Shown: piece after piece, positions 8,576 to 15,812 of the stretch
How the letters are laid out: the number at the start of each line of letters is the position of its first letter
Numbering within the stretch: position 1 is the first letter of the stretch
Virus record (IMG/VR): IMGVR_UViG_3300025598_000023
Coordinates: 1 to 64,000 of that record
Length of the DNA stretch: 64,000 bases
Direction: 5' to 3' (one strand)
From: a virus
Notes under the pieces: generated by a model
What the model saw: the letters and a program-made list of their open reading frames with translations, nothing else
Database searches by the model: none
What the model was told of the DNA's origin: nothing
Program-made: the position numbers and the translations under genes

Positions 8576-9409
8576 TTACTTTGGAAGGTTATTCTTCTTG
8601 TTTACGTTCGGGCCACCGCCAGTTGCAAACTTGCCTTCTGCACTTTGTGGCTTCTTAGCATTTGAGAAACCTTTCTTACCAGCGTCACCGCCTGGTGCAT
8701 TTAAAAACTTTTCAGCGTGTGGAAGTTTACCTTCGCCCTTGCTATATTCATTGCTTGGACCTTTGTAAGCCTTGCCATTTGGGTCTTCGTTGTGTTGACC
8801 TTGTGCAAGATTCTTTGCAGTACCACCCATATCATTTTTGCTAGCTACAATACCTTTTGTATTGGTGCTGCTTGGATATGAATTAGTTGCGCCAACTGGT
8901 TGACCTTCGCTGTTGCTTGATGCTGAAACCTTTTCAACGTATTCACGAACTACGCCTTCTTCAGCATGATCTTGATGCTCTGGTTCTTCTTTTTCTTGCG
9001 CCATTAGCTTTTCAAATTCAGCCTTAAGGTCGTCAAGAGCATCTTCAAGGTCCATTACACGATATTCCATGTCTTCACCACCTTCGTGGTCACCCATGTC
9101 CATGTCGTCATGGTCCATATCCATATCATGACCATCTTCGTGATCCATACCATCATGGTCAGCTTCAATGTCATGCATCATGTCATCAGTCTGGTCCATG
9201 CTCATATCATCGCCAGCTTCATCCATGTCATGGTCATAGTTTTCTTCCATGTCTTCGGTTTCTTCGATTTCTTCGTCCATTTCTTCTGCAACGATTTGGT
9301 TGTAGATGTCACGGCTCTTTGCTACAACGAGGTTATGGAAAAGTTCCTTAGCCTCGTCATGTTGGTCATTAATAATATATTCAATAAGTTGTTCGTACTG
9401 ACTACGCAT
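8576..9409 (-). CDS. 68: Prohead core protein (gp68-like) with Asp/His/Met-rich insert
   Basis: The protein has 277 residues. The N-terminal ~45 residues (around 'AKELFHNLVVAKSRDIYNQI') match gp68-type prohead core proteins. Residues ~45-115 are an extraordinarily acidic tract built from Asp, His, Met and Glu, with repeated DHD, DMDM and HDMD units. A short coiled coil and a Gly/Asn/Lys-rich basic tail follow. T4 gp68 is only 141 residues, so the acidic and basic parts are extensions. Its position between the gp67-position gene and gp21 supports the call. The acidic tract may bind metal or shape the internal core. A TAAATA motif lies upstream at 9445-9450. Confidence 0.75.
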   Translation of the reverse strand: MRSQYEQLIEYIINDQHDEAKELFHNLVVAKSRDIYNQIVAEEMDEEIEETEDMEENYDHDMDEAGDDMSMDQTDDMMHDIEADHDGMDHEDGHDMDMDHDDMDMGDHEGGEDMEYRVMDLEDALDDLKAEFEKLMAQEKEEPEHQDHAEEGVVREYVEKVSASSNSEGQPVGATNSYPSSTNTKGIVASKNDMGGTAKNLAQGQHNEDPNGKAYKGPSNEYSKGEGKLPHAEKFLNAPGGDAGKKGFSNAKKPQSAEGKFATGGGPNVNKKNNLPK

Positions 9410-9444
9410 ATAAAAAACTCCTGTGGAATAATATCCTGTGTTTT

Positions 9445-9450
9445 TATTTA
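9445..9450 (-). promoter_or_regulatory. T4-type late promoter for the gp68-like gene
   Basis: A TAAATA core on the minus strand lies 36 nt before the ATG at 9409. A CAGGAG ribosome-binding site follows, so the downstream head genes could be transcribed from here. Confidence 0.5.
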
Positions 9451-9514
9451 AACTATGGATTTAAATAGTGCCTCAAATAGGCTAATTTTTACGATTTTTG
9501 AAATATTTGTGAAA

Positions 9515-9739
9515 TTACAAACCAGGTCCACCACTTGGGGGTGGCGCATACATTGTGCGAACTAATTTCATTTGTTCAACGTATTCGACGGTTCGTTGAT
9601 CATTCATCTTGCGTAATTGATTTATTTGAGCCAGTGTAAGTCTTGTTTTACGCAAATCATGCAACTTTTCTACAGTGTTATCCTGAGAAAGGTCTTGATA
9701 AGCTCCGTTATTTGCATTAAACATTTCACTTAAAAACAT
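9515..9739 (-). CDS. Small prohead core protein in the gp67 position
   Basis: The protein has 74 residues: a charged helical centre ('RLTLAQINQLRKMNDQRTVEY') and a Pro/Gly-rich end ('YAPPPSGGPGL'). It occupies the exact slot of T4 gene 67, between portal (20) and 68. Similar short helical proteins sit here in marine T4-like phages. No direct sequence match to T4 gp67 is claimed, so the assignment rests on synteny and size. A TAAATA late promoter at 9755-9760 and a GTGGAG ribosome-binding site precede the ATG. Confidence 0.6.
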   Translation of the reverse strand: MFLSEMFNANNGAYQDLSQDNTVEKLHDLRKTRLTLAQINQLRKMNDQRTVEYVEQMKLVRTMYAPPPSGGPGL

Positions 9740-9754
9740 AGTGGCTCCACTTTT

Positions 9755-9760
9755 TATTTA
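9755..9760 (-). promoter_or_regulatory. T4-type late promoter for the gp67-position gene
   Basis: A minus-strand TAAATA core lies 15 nt before the ATG at 9739, between it and the portal gene. Confidence 0.5.
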
Positions 9761-9763
9761 GGT

Positions 9764-11554
9764 TTATGCGCCACCTAATGCCGCACCCGCTGTAGCACCA
9801 CCTTGACCACCACCTGCTCCACCAGTTGGACTTGGTGCTCCACCAGCACCAACTTCTCCACCAGGCACGGCTGGTGGTATACCAGGACCACCAATACCAG
9901 GTCCACCTTGTGCTGCTTGAATATCACTTATTGTTTCTAAATCGGTGCCAATAGCGCCTGGTGTAACACCAACACTGCGCAAATCTACACCTTGCAGCCT
10001 ACTAGTCGGTTCTTCTGTGCCACGCTCTTCATGCCACATCTTTTCATTTTCAGCCATTTCCATTTCACTCAAACCAAGATATTTCTTTAACATAAAACGT
10101 TTTGCCAAGAAATCAGTTTGTTGTAATTGTGTAAAGGCACTGATACGACTTTGATTTAATTCTAATTCACGATATGCAGCAAAGTTTTGCGGTTCAGTAA
10201 AGCGCAATTCAAACAAGCCATTATCTAGATTAAAACCTTTATGTTTAAGATACAACTTAAACTCTGTGTCAAATTTAGGACTGATATAACGTTGCAATCG
10301 CTTGCAATATTCATTAAAACGATATTCTTGAATTAATGCGGTAGTTACTTTACCATCTGTAAATGCACGATCACTATCTTCTGGTCCAGTTGGTAGGTAG
10401 CTGCTTGGAATACGCAAGCTACGATACATTTTATTTTGGAAGTAACGCAAATCATCAATTTCACCAAGATTTTGACCACCCGGTAAAACTTCTACAGATG
10501 AACCACGACCTTCAGCAGTTTGTGGAAAGAAGAAATCTTCGTTCATACTCATTGGATTATATGAAGCATCCATTAAATTTTGACCGCCACCGCTTTGTGT
10601 TGGAATACGGCGTTGGTTAATTTCGTTCTTAACACGCTCAACAAATTGCATAGCAAGATGCGCTGGCATATTACCAACATCAATCTTAAACATACGGCGT
10701 TCTGGTGCACGACTAATACGATAAATTAGAATAGCATCTTCAAGTAATTCTTTTTGCTTGAATACCTTAAAGATTGCTTCAAAAAGACTTACACCAAACG
10801 GCCAGTTGACATCTAACCCTTCTGTTAAACTTAAGTGAACGATATGTTCTGCTGCTACAGGGAACTCATTATTACCAGCACCAAAACGTGTATTTGGAGA
10901 AAATAATTCACCACCAGCAGTATAAGTTCTGCTACCACCCATATAAGGCGCAAAAGCATAACTGTCATTTGGACCTGGTGGACGTGTAATTGTGCTGTTC
11001 TGCAAATTAGGATTAAGGTCACGAATATAATAAATTTCTGGTTCTTTACCTTTGGATTCATTAACAATAATCTTGCTAACACGATTCATTTCAGTCCAAA
11101 ACCACTTGTATGTTTCTGGATCACGAACAAATACTTGGTCACCATATTTTAATGTGTTTCGGAACATTTTAAAGATACGTTGCTCAAAATCTTGTAGTTT
11201 ATACCAAGAAACAAGCTGTTCTTTTAAAATCATCATTTCATTGTTAGTGGCTTCTTCATGGAAATGAATCGTAAAAGCAGTTTTAGTTTCATCATTAATT
11301 TGTGTGCAAAATTCACTCAAAATATCAAGTGCACTGTTGGCTTCACTATCTAAATCCATATTCTCGTATTGAGTATAACGGTCAATACGGTTAGGGTGAC
11401 CACTATAAACATCTGGCAACATACTTTGATAGTTACGATATGCAGCATTTGCTTGTGAACCAAGATAATTGTAGCTGCTGTAATCTGTTACGCTGCCGTT
11501 AACTGGACTATAAGCCCCATCACTAACGATACGCCAATGTTTTTTCCAACCCAT
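9764..11554 (-). CDS. 20: Portal protein (gp20-like)
   Basis: This 596-residue protein forms the dodecameric portal through which DNA enters the head. Recognisable parts are 'DLDSEANSALDILSEFCTQ' near residue 70, the 'YKWFWTEMN' region, 'KELLEDAILIYRISRAPERRMFKIDVGNMP' near residue 275, and 'YFQNKMYRSLRIPSSYLP' with 'DRAFTDGKVTTALIQEYRFNEYCKRLQ' near 375-420. All are strongly conserved in gp20, which is also used as a marker gene for these phages. The last ~50 residues are Gly/Pro/Ala-rich and probably disordered. The length is close to T4 gp20 (524) plus this tail. A TAAATA motif precedes the gene. Confidence 0.95.
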   Translation of the reverse strand: MGWKKHWRIVSDGAYSPVNGSVTDYSSYNYLGSQANAAYRNYQSMLPDVYSGHPNRIDRYTQYENMDLDSEANSALDILSEFCTQINDETKTAFTIHFHEEATNNEMMILKEQLVSWYKLQDFEQRIFKMFRNTLKYGDQVFVRDPETYKWFWTEMNRVSKIIVNESKGKEPEIYYIRDLNPNLQNSTITRPPGPNDSYAFAPYMGGSRTYTAGGELFSPNTRFGAGNNEFPVAAEHIVHLSLTEGLDVNWPFGVSLFEAIFKVFKQKELLEDAILIYRISRAPERRMFKIDVGNMPAHLAMQFVERVKNEINQRRIPTQSGGGQNLMDASYNPMSMNEDFFFPQTAEGRGSSVEVLPGGQNLGEIDDLRYFQNKMYRSLRIPSSYLPTGPEDSDRAFTDGKVTTALIQEYRFNEYCKRLQRYISPKFDTEFKLYLKHKGFNLDNGLFELRFTEPQNFAAYRELELNQSRISAFTQLQQTDFLAKRFMLKKYLGLSEMEMAENEKMWHEERGTEEPTSRLQGVDLRSVGVTPGAIGTDLETISDIQAAQGGPGIGGPGIPPAVPGGEVGAGGAPSPTGGAGGGQGGATAGAALGGA

Positions 11555-11572
11555 GAGAGTTCCCTATTAAAA

Positions 11573-11578
11573 TATTTA
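11573..11578 (-). promoter_or_regulatory. T4-type late promoter for the portal gene
   Basis: A minus-strand TAAATA core lies 18 nt before the ATG at 11554, followed by a TAGGGA ribosome-binding site. Confidence 0.5.
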
Positions 11579-11602
11579 GTGATATATGTGCTGTTTTATT
11601 AA

Positions 11603-13876
11603 TTATGCGACACGTGCAGCAGTGCGTTCTGTATATGTTGCAACAGTTTTAGTTGCATCAATTAACTGATCTACTTTATTAATAAGTGTTTGCATTAAGT
11701 CATTTTGCTGACTTGCTGCATATTGTTGAGTACGAACAAGTTCTTGTGACTCAGCACTTGTGCCACTTGCTCTTACAAAATCAGTAAATGCTTCTGCATT
11801 AATATTGTCAGGCAGCGGAACAACTGCTTCATTGCCATGTAGTGTAGCAGGAAAACCACTTTTTGGACCACTTACTATACCACCATCTGCTAGCATTGGT
11901 CCAACAAATGTATAATCTGTTCTGTTTTCAATGTCTGCTTGTTGACGTGCTCGTTCAACATTAAATGCTTGCATATCAGCAAAACCAGCAGTTTTTAAAA
12001 TTTTGTCAATAGATGTATCAGTTACAATAGCAAGATTTTTAATCTGTGCTTCTGTAAGAGTTAATAGTTTAGCATGTGCTTGTTCAAGTTCGCTGCTTCC
12101 TAAACCAAAAACACCTCGTTCTGTGCTTAACTGTTTGTCTTCTCTTGCTTTTTGAGCAATTCCTTTTGTATAATCATCAAATTGTTCGCCATTTCCAAGC
12201 ACAGCCTTGGCTAATCGCTCCATGCCACTAGCAAGTAATCCTGTAACATCATTAAGTTTATTAACAACAGTAAGATAAGCACTTAAACTATCAAATACAG
12301 ATTGTTGAACTTTAATTTGATTTTGCATACCTAATTGTTCTGCTTCTACTAATTTTTTAGTAGTTGGGTCTTCTGTAATAGCAGCCTGCGCTACACTTTG
12401 ACGTAATTTTTCAATTTCTTCTGGTGTTTTATTAAGAAGAGCAATAGATTTTGCTAAAGTTTCAGCTTGCGCTGCAAATGCACTGCCTTCTGTTGAAGCA
12501 GCTAAACCAAAGTCACGCAAACCTTGAATTTGATTTCTTGCCTCTGTTCCATACTCTTCTAGTATTCCTAAACCTTGACCAGTTTGTACAGCACCTTGTT
12601 CAGCAGTATTAAACAACGATCTTGCCATTTTTTCAAATGCTGGTGCTTGTGAAGCAATAATTGCACTTTGTTCAGTGAATACATTGCCACCACTTTTAAC
12701 CATTTCTTTGAACATTTGTTGTGATGCTTCTGGCAGTGCACGTAGTTCATTTTCAATTGCAGCACGTTGTTCAGGTGTTTTTGTAGCCAAATATTGTTGA
12801 TAAGCTAAATCACTTGCATCTTGGTCAGCTTTTGCTTGTAGAGTTTTAGCATCTTGACCAGTTAAATCTGCAATAATTCGTAGATTTTGTGCGTATTGCG
12901 CAGTTGCACGTGCTACTTGTTCATCTGTTGCAGCACCACTACGGCGCATACGAGCACCAACATTAGCTATCAAACCTGGTAATTCTTCAAGCCCAAAACC
13001 TAATGCTTGGAATTGTGAAGGATTAATAAACTTGCTTACACTACCTATTCGCTTTGCACCTTCTGTCATACTTCCACCAAAAAGTATAACTGCATCACGA
13101 TTTTCACTTAACGCTTTACCAAATAAATCTGTTGTTAAACCAGCAGCAAATGCTGCATTTTTCAAACCACTTACACCGTCTGCAAATATAGCACCAGCAT
13201 TACTTGCTTCTTTAAAGGAACTGCTTATAGATTCTACTTGTTTATTCATAAAATCAAGTATCTTACTACCAGCATCACCAACTGCTTGAACAATTGGTCC
13301 AAGTATTGCACCAGCACCTGGTATCACACTAACCAAACCACTTGCTGCACTTGCAATTGTTTTAAACGTAAAAGAGGCATTGCTTAAAGCAGCTTGTAAT
13401 CCTGTATTGCTACTATTATAAGCAGCAGTTAAGTTACCAATAACGGTTGTAACAGCCGCCACAGTTGTTTTAGTAATTTTATTATTAATAAAAAATTCTA
13501 CTTTTGCTGCTGCATCTTCTAAACTTATAGTTGCATCAGACATAAATTTGACAAATTTACTGCTATCAAGTGATGCAATTTTTAATGAATCATTAATATC
13601 ATTCAATCTTATTGTATATTCTTCTTCGGTCATTAACCTTTCTTTATACTGACGGCGCAAAGATTCAGTTTCACGTTCACGCTGTGTTAGCGCAACTTTT
13701 AAAGCATCATTTAGTTTTTTAGTATCTGCTTTTGTTCCTTTGGACACAGAATCAGCATAAGCAGTAGTTTTATTATATAAAATAGACATTGCTTTATCAA
13801 AAGCACCTGCTCTCTCATTAAGCACTGCTAGTTGTTCTGCAAATTTTTTTAACTGTTCTTCTGTATTTTCAGCCAT
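11603..13876 (-). CDS. Tail tape-measure protein
   Basis: The protein has 757 residues from the ATG at 13876; an upstream in-frame start at 13921 would overlap the divergent gene's promoter. The N-terminal ~130 residues are coiled coil. A Gly/Ala-rich hydrophobic region at ~170-240 ('ASGLVSVIPGAGAILGPI') resembles the membrane-active stretches of tape-measure proteins. Long helices follow, and the C-terminus has 'ADGGIVSGPKSGFPATLHGNEAVVPLP', a signature often seen at the ends of these proteins. It sets tail length inside the tube and is ejected on infection. It is longer than T4 gp29 (590). Its divergent neighbour is the gp26-like hub gene. The identification rests on architecture, not on clear gp29 identity. 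Confidence 0.8.
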   Translation of the reverse strand: MAENTEEQLKKFAEQLAVLNERAGAFDKAMSILYNKTTAYADSVSKGTKADTKKLNDALKVALTQRERETESLRRQYKERLMTEEEYTIRLNDINDSLKIASLDSSKFVKFMSDATISLEDAAAKVEFFINNKITKTTVAAVTTVIGNLTAAYNSSNTGLQAALSNASFTFKTIASAASGLVSVIPGAGAILGPIVQAVGDAGSKILDFMNKQVESISSSFKEASNAGAIFADGVSGLKNAAFAAGLTTDLFGKALSENRDAVILFGGSMTEGAKRIGSVSKFINPSQFQALGFGLEELPGLIANVGARMRRSGAATDEQVARATAQYAQNLRIIADLTGQDAKTLQAKADQDASDLAYQQYLATKTPEQRAAIENELRALPEASQQMFKEMVKSGGNVFTEQSAIIASQAPAFEKMARSLFNTAEQGAVQTGQGLGILEEYGTEARNQIQGLRDFGLAASTEGSAFAAQAETLAKSIALLNKTPEEIEKLRQSVAQAAITEDPTTKKLVEAEQLGMQNQIKVQQSVFDSLSAYLTVVNKLNDVTGLLASGMERLAKAVLGNGEQFDDYTKGIAQKAREDKQLSTERGVFGLGSSELEQAHAKLLTLTEAQIKNLAIVTDTSIDKILKTAGFADMQAFNVERARQQADIENRTDYTFVGPMLADGGIVSGPKSGFPATLHGNEAVVPLPDNINAEAFTDFVRASGTSAESQELVRTQQYAASQQNDLMQTLINKVDQLIDATKTVATYTERTAARVA

Positions 13877-13890
13877 CAAATTGACCTTGT

Positions 13891-13896
13891 TAAATA
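13891..13896 (+). promoter_or_regulatory. T4-type late promoter for the gp26-like gene
   Basis: A TAAATA core lies 30 nt before the ATG at 13926. It interleaves with the opposite-strand TATAAATA at 13906-13913, giving two divergent late promoters within 23 nt. Confidence 0.5.
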
Positions 13897-13905
13897 ACTT
13901 TATAT

Positions 13906-13913
13906 TATTTATA
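13906..13913 (-). promoter_or_regulatory. T4-type late promoter for the tape-measure gene
   Basis: A full TATAAATA match on the minus strand, 29 nt before the ATG at 13876. It is one of the best late-promoter matches in the window and supports 13876 as the true start. Confidence 0.6.
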
Positions 13914-13925
13914 GGTAGCAAAAAT

Positions 13926-14771
13926 ATGCAAAAATCAACTAATCCACTTGCTTCGCATTTTCGTCAACCAGCGATTTATCTTAAACTTCCAAGCGGTGGC
14001 AGATATTGGGCACCTGGCAGCTTAAACTTGCCAGCAAATGGTGAGATTGGTGTTATGCCAATGACTACTAAAGATGAGATTTTATTAAGAACTCCCGATG
14101 CTCTTATGAATGGTGATGGTGTAGTTAAGGTTATTGAGAGTTGCTGCCCTAATATTACTAATGCTTGGGGTATGCCTACTATTGACGCAGATAGCATTTT
14201 AATTGCTATTCGTATTGCAACATATGGCAGTGCTATGGATATTGACAGCAGTTGTCCTAAATGTAATCACGAAAATAGACACCAAATTCCATTAAATGAT
14301 GTGCTTATGCGAGTTCGTGCACCTGATTATTCACCAGTATTGAATATAGATGGGCTACAAATACGTTTTAAACCGATTAATTATCTACAATCTACAAAAA
14401 ACAATATCATTGATTTTGAAAATCAAAAACTTGCAGAAGTAATTCTTAATGAAAATTTAGACGAAGAAACAAAAAAAGCACAATTTGATGTTCATGTTCA
14501 AAAAATTGTAGATGCAAGCACTAATATTCTAGTAATGGGCACAGCAAGTATTACAACAGAAAATGGTGATTTAGTTACCGAACCTGAATATATTCATGAA
14601 TTTTATACAAATACTACCAACAAAAACATAAACTTGATCAAAGATAAACTGCAATCAATTAATGAAGTTGCTAATTTACCACCTGTAAAAGTTCAATGTG
14701 AAGGTTGTGAAAGTGAATATAGTGTAGGAGTCACGTTTGATTACGCAAATTTTTTCGGTCCACCATCCTAA
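13926..14771 (+). CDS. 26: Baseplate hub subunit (gp26-like) with zinc-binding CxxC motifs
   Basis: The protein has 281 residues. The ATG at 13926 follows a TATAGGTAG leader; the frame extends upstream to 13881 but that part overlaps the promoters. The N-terminal 'KLPSGGRYW', then 'PMTTKDEILLRTPDALMNGDGVVKVIESCCP', matches the T4 gp26 hub family. Two CxxC pairs ('CPKC' near residue 113 and 'CEGC' near 260) probably form a zinc ribbon. The reading frame ends just after a T TTT TTC slippery heptamer (14750-14756). A -1 slip there would continue into the next gene. It probably acts in hub assembly or as a tape-measure chaperone, given its place beside the tape-measure gene. Confidence 0.82.
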   Translation: MQKSTNPLASHFRQPAIYLKLPSGGRYWAPGSLNLPANGEIGVMPMTTKDEILLRTPDALMNGDGVVKVIESCCPNITNAWGMPTIDADSILIAIRIATYGSAMDIDSSCPKCNHENRHQIPLNDVLMRVRAPDYSPVLNIDGLQIRFKPINYLQSTKNNIIDFENQKLAEVILNENLDEETKKAQFDVHVQKIVDASTNILVMGTASITTENGDLVTEPEYIHEFYTNTTNKNINLIKDKLQSINEVANLPPVKVQCEGCESEYSVGVTFDYANFFGPPS

Positions 14772-14804
14772 AACTCTCACTTGAAGAGACAATGGCACTG
14801 GTGG
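14750..14804 (+). promoter_or_regulatory. Putative programmed -1 ribosomal frameshift site
   Basis: The gp26-like frame reads AAT TTT TTC, giving the X-XXY-YYZ heptamer T TTT TTC at 14750-14756. In the -1 frame the sequence stays open into the gp51-like ORF. Downstream, CCACCA (14760-14765) can pair with TGGTGG (14799-14804) around an inner CTCT/AGAG hairpin (14774-14788), a possible stimulatory structure about 3 nt after the heptamer. The -1 product would have about 353 residues. Confidence 0.55.
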
Positions 14805-14986
14805 AACGATACGAAAAAGACGTAAAAAATATTAAACAAAATATTTTAAGGATCGTTTGGTATATGCGTGGTGGGGTTACTTATTCAGAAGCAATGGATA
14901 TGAGTATTCAGGAACGTGAAATAATTAGTAAAATTATTGACGAAAATTTAGAAACTACAAAAAAGATAAATTTACCTTTTTTCTAA
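14792..14986 (+). CDS. 51: Baseplate hub assembly protein (gp51-like), possibly made as a gp26 fusion
   Basis: The protein has 64 residues from the ATG at 14792. 'RIVWYMRGGVTYSEAMDMS' followed by 'EREIISKIIDENLETTKK' matches the short gp51-type hub assembly family (WYMRGG-x-(S/T)Y signature). The frame is open upstream to 14741, through 'LKLSLEETMALVERY', which looks like genuine protein. No convincing ribosome-binding site precedes the ATG. These points, and the slippery heptamer at 14750, suggest it is translated mainly by -1 frameshifting from the gp26-like gene, as tail assembly chaperone pairs are in many phages. Its 3' end overlaps the convergent membrane-protein gene by 4 nt. Confidence 0.75.
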   Translation: MALVERYEKDVKNIKQNILRIVWYMRGGVTYSEAMDMSIQEREIISKIIDENLETTKKINLPFF

Positions 14987-15294
14987 CCAAAAAGTATCCA
15001 AAGTTCAACCAATAATCCTAAAAGTGGTCCCCATCCAAGAAATAGAAAAAATAGTAATCCTACAAATAATTCACCTTCGCTGATAGGAAGTATAATCAAA
15101 TACCACCATAACACTCCACCAACTACAACATATGAAATTATTTTAAACCAACTTGGTAAATCTGCATTAGAACCTGATGAACCAGAACTGTTTTGTGATT
15201 CCACTGCTACTGATTGGCGTCTTAATAATTCTGCTTTTTCACAATCAGGACAACGCAACCTGAAAGTAGTTCCATGAAGATAACACGTAGCCAT
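14983..15294 (-). CDS. Small membrane protein with N-terminal zinc-ribbon-like motif
   Basis: The protein has 103 residues from the ATG at 15294, chosen because AGGGAG lies 7 nt upstream; the frame also has a TTG at 15300. Residues ~3-20 contain 'CYLHGTTFRLRCPDC', a Cys-x2-His and CxxC set that could bind zinc. After a Ser/Asn linker, two hydrophobic segments (about residues 50-67 and 73-98, rich in Leu, Phe, Gly and Trp) predict a two-pass inner-membrane protein. A TTGACT-N16-TAATAT promoter lies upstream, so expression is probably early. No family was recognised. It may alter the host envelope, but nothing in the sequence shows its target. Confidence 0.65.
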   Translation of the reverse strand: MATCYLHGTTFRLRCPDCEKAELLRRQSVAVESQNSSGSSGSNADLPSWFKIISYVVVGGVLWWYLIILPISEGELFVGLLFFLFLGWGPLLGLLVELWILFG

Positions 15295-15313
15295 AAGCAA
15301 CTCCCTATACTTT

Positions 15314-15341
15314 ATATTACCACAAAATCAGTATTAGTCAA
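15314..15341 (-). promoter_or_regulatory. Sigma-70-like promoter for the small membrane protein
   Basis: TTGACT (15336-15341) and TAATAT (15314-15319) are separated by 16 nt on the minus strand, reading toward the gene at 15294. The -35 sits immediately after the putative structured RNA. Confidence 0.6.
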
Positions 15342-15777
15342 GAAGTATTAGATGATGTGCTACGCACATCAGTTCAGGTGCTATCGCACCTTCACCTTTT
15401 TTCAGTTCTTCTTTATAATCAATCTTTTTAGTTTCATTTAGACTGGATTTCAGACATAGATTCCCTTAAGCAGGAAATCTATGCCCTTGATGCTTCATTT
15501 GAGCTATCAAACAGACACTAACAAAAGGAACTTGTTTCCAAGTGGGGCGGTTAGCCTATACCCCTTTACATCCAGTAGATTATACCAACGGTTCCTACAT
15601 ATACCCTTGTTAGCGAATATATGTAAGCTGAGGTTGCTTATTCTCAGAGCCTCATCGTTTAGCCTATCGTTTGGCCAAACGTTGTCCATCACAGCAATGT
15701 CGGGGTGCTGACAACCTTCAAACTATTCATATTTGGGACTATGCTGCCTGAAATGCCTATGTGCCTATGGAGCCAAT
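15342..15777 (-). ncRNA. Putative large structured non-coding RNA, family not identified
   Basis: About 440 nt without a credible gene carry many compact helices when read on the minus strand. Examples are an 8-bp TACATATA/TATATGTA stem (15597-15626), ACTTG-GAAA-CAAGT with a GNRA tetraloop (15529-15542), GGGG/CCCC (15544-15564), CATAGATT/AATCTATG (about 15456-15483), GTTGTC/GACAAC enclosing CAGCA/TGCTG (about 15681-15716), and CGTTT-GGCC-AAACG (15668-15681). A longer-range AGGAAC/GTTCCT pairing encloses several of them. The 3' end has two tight hairpins (15353-15392). A TTGACA-N17-TACTAT promoter points into the region. It did not match tmRNA, RNase P, tRNA or group I intron signatures known to me. 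In size and style it recalls large ornate phage RNAs such as GOLLD or ROOL, but this is only analogy. Confidence 0.6.
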
Positions 15778-15783
15778 GGGATA

Positions 15784-15812
15784 ATAGTATATATGTAAAT
15801 TGCCTTTGTCAA
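15784..15812 (-). promoter_or_regulatory. Sigma-70-like promoter for the structured RNA
   Basis: TTGACA (15807-15812) and TACTAT (15784-15789) are separated by exactly 17 nt on the minus strand. The expected transcription start is near 15777. The -35 box overlaps the 3' end of the PP-loop gene. Confidence 0.7.

Noticed and set aside
8345-9451. Antisense frames over head genes, including a Val/Ile/His-rich one opposite the gp68 acidic tract
   Set aside because: They mirror the codon bias of the real genes on the other strand; the repetitive GAT/CAT codons keep the complement open.
13881-13925. Upstream extension of the gp26-like ORF to 13881, and of the tape measure to 13921
   Set aside because: The extensions overlap each other and both late promoters, and lack ribosome-binding sites. 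The starts at 13926 and 13876 fit the promoter positions.
15481-15711. Open frames on both strands inside the 15.3-15.8 kb gap
   Set aside because: They are 60-76 codons long, lack ribosome-binding sites and family-like sequence, and coincide with strong RNA helices. A structured RNA explains the region better.
15342-15777. Group I intron or tmRNA in the structured region
   Set aside because: A possible ATAGTCC 'S-like' string is at the wrong end for a group I intron, no interrupted exon flanks it, and no tag ORF with a tRNA-like acceptor was found.
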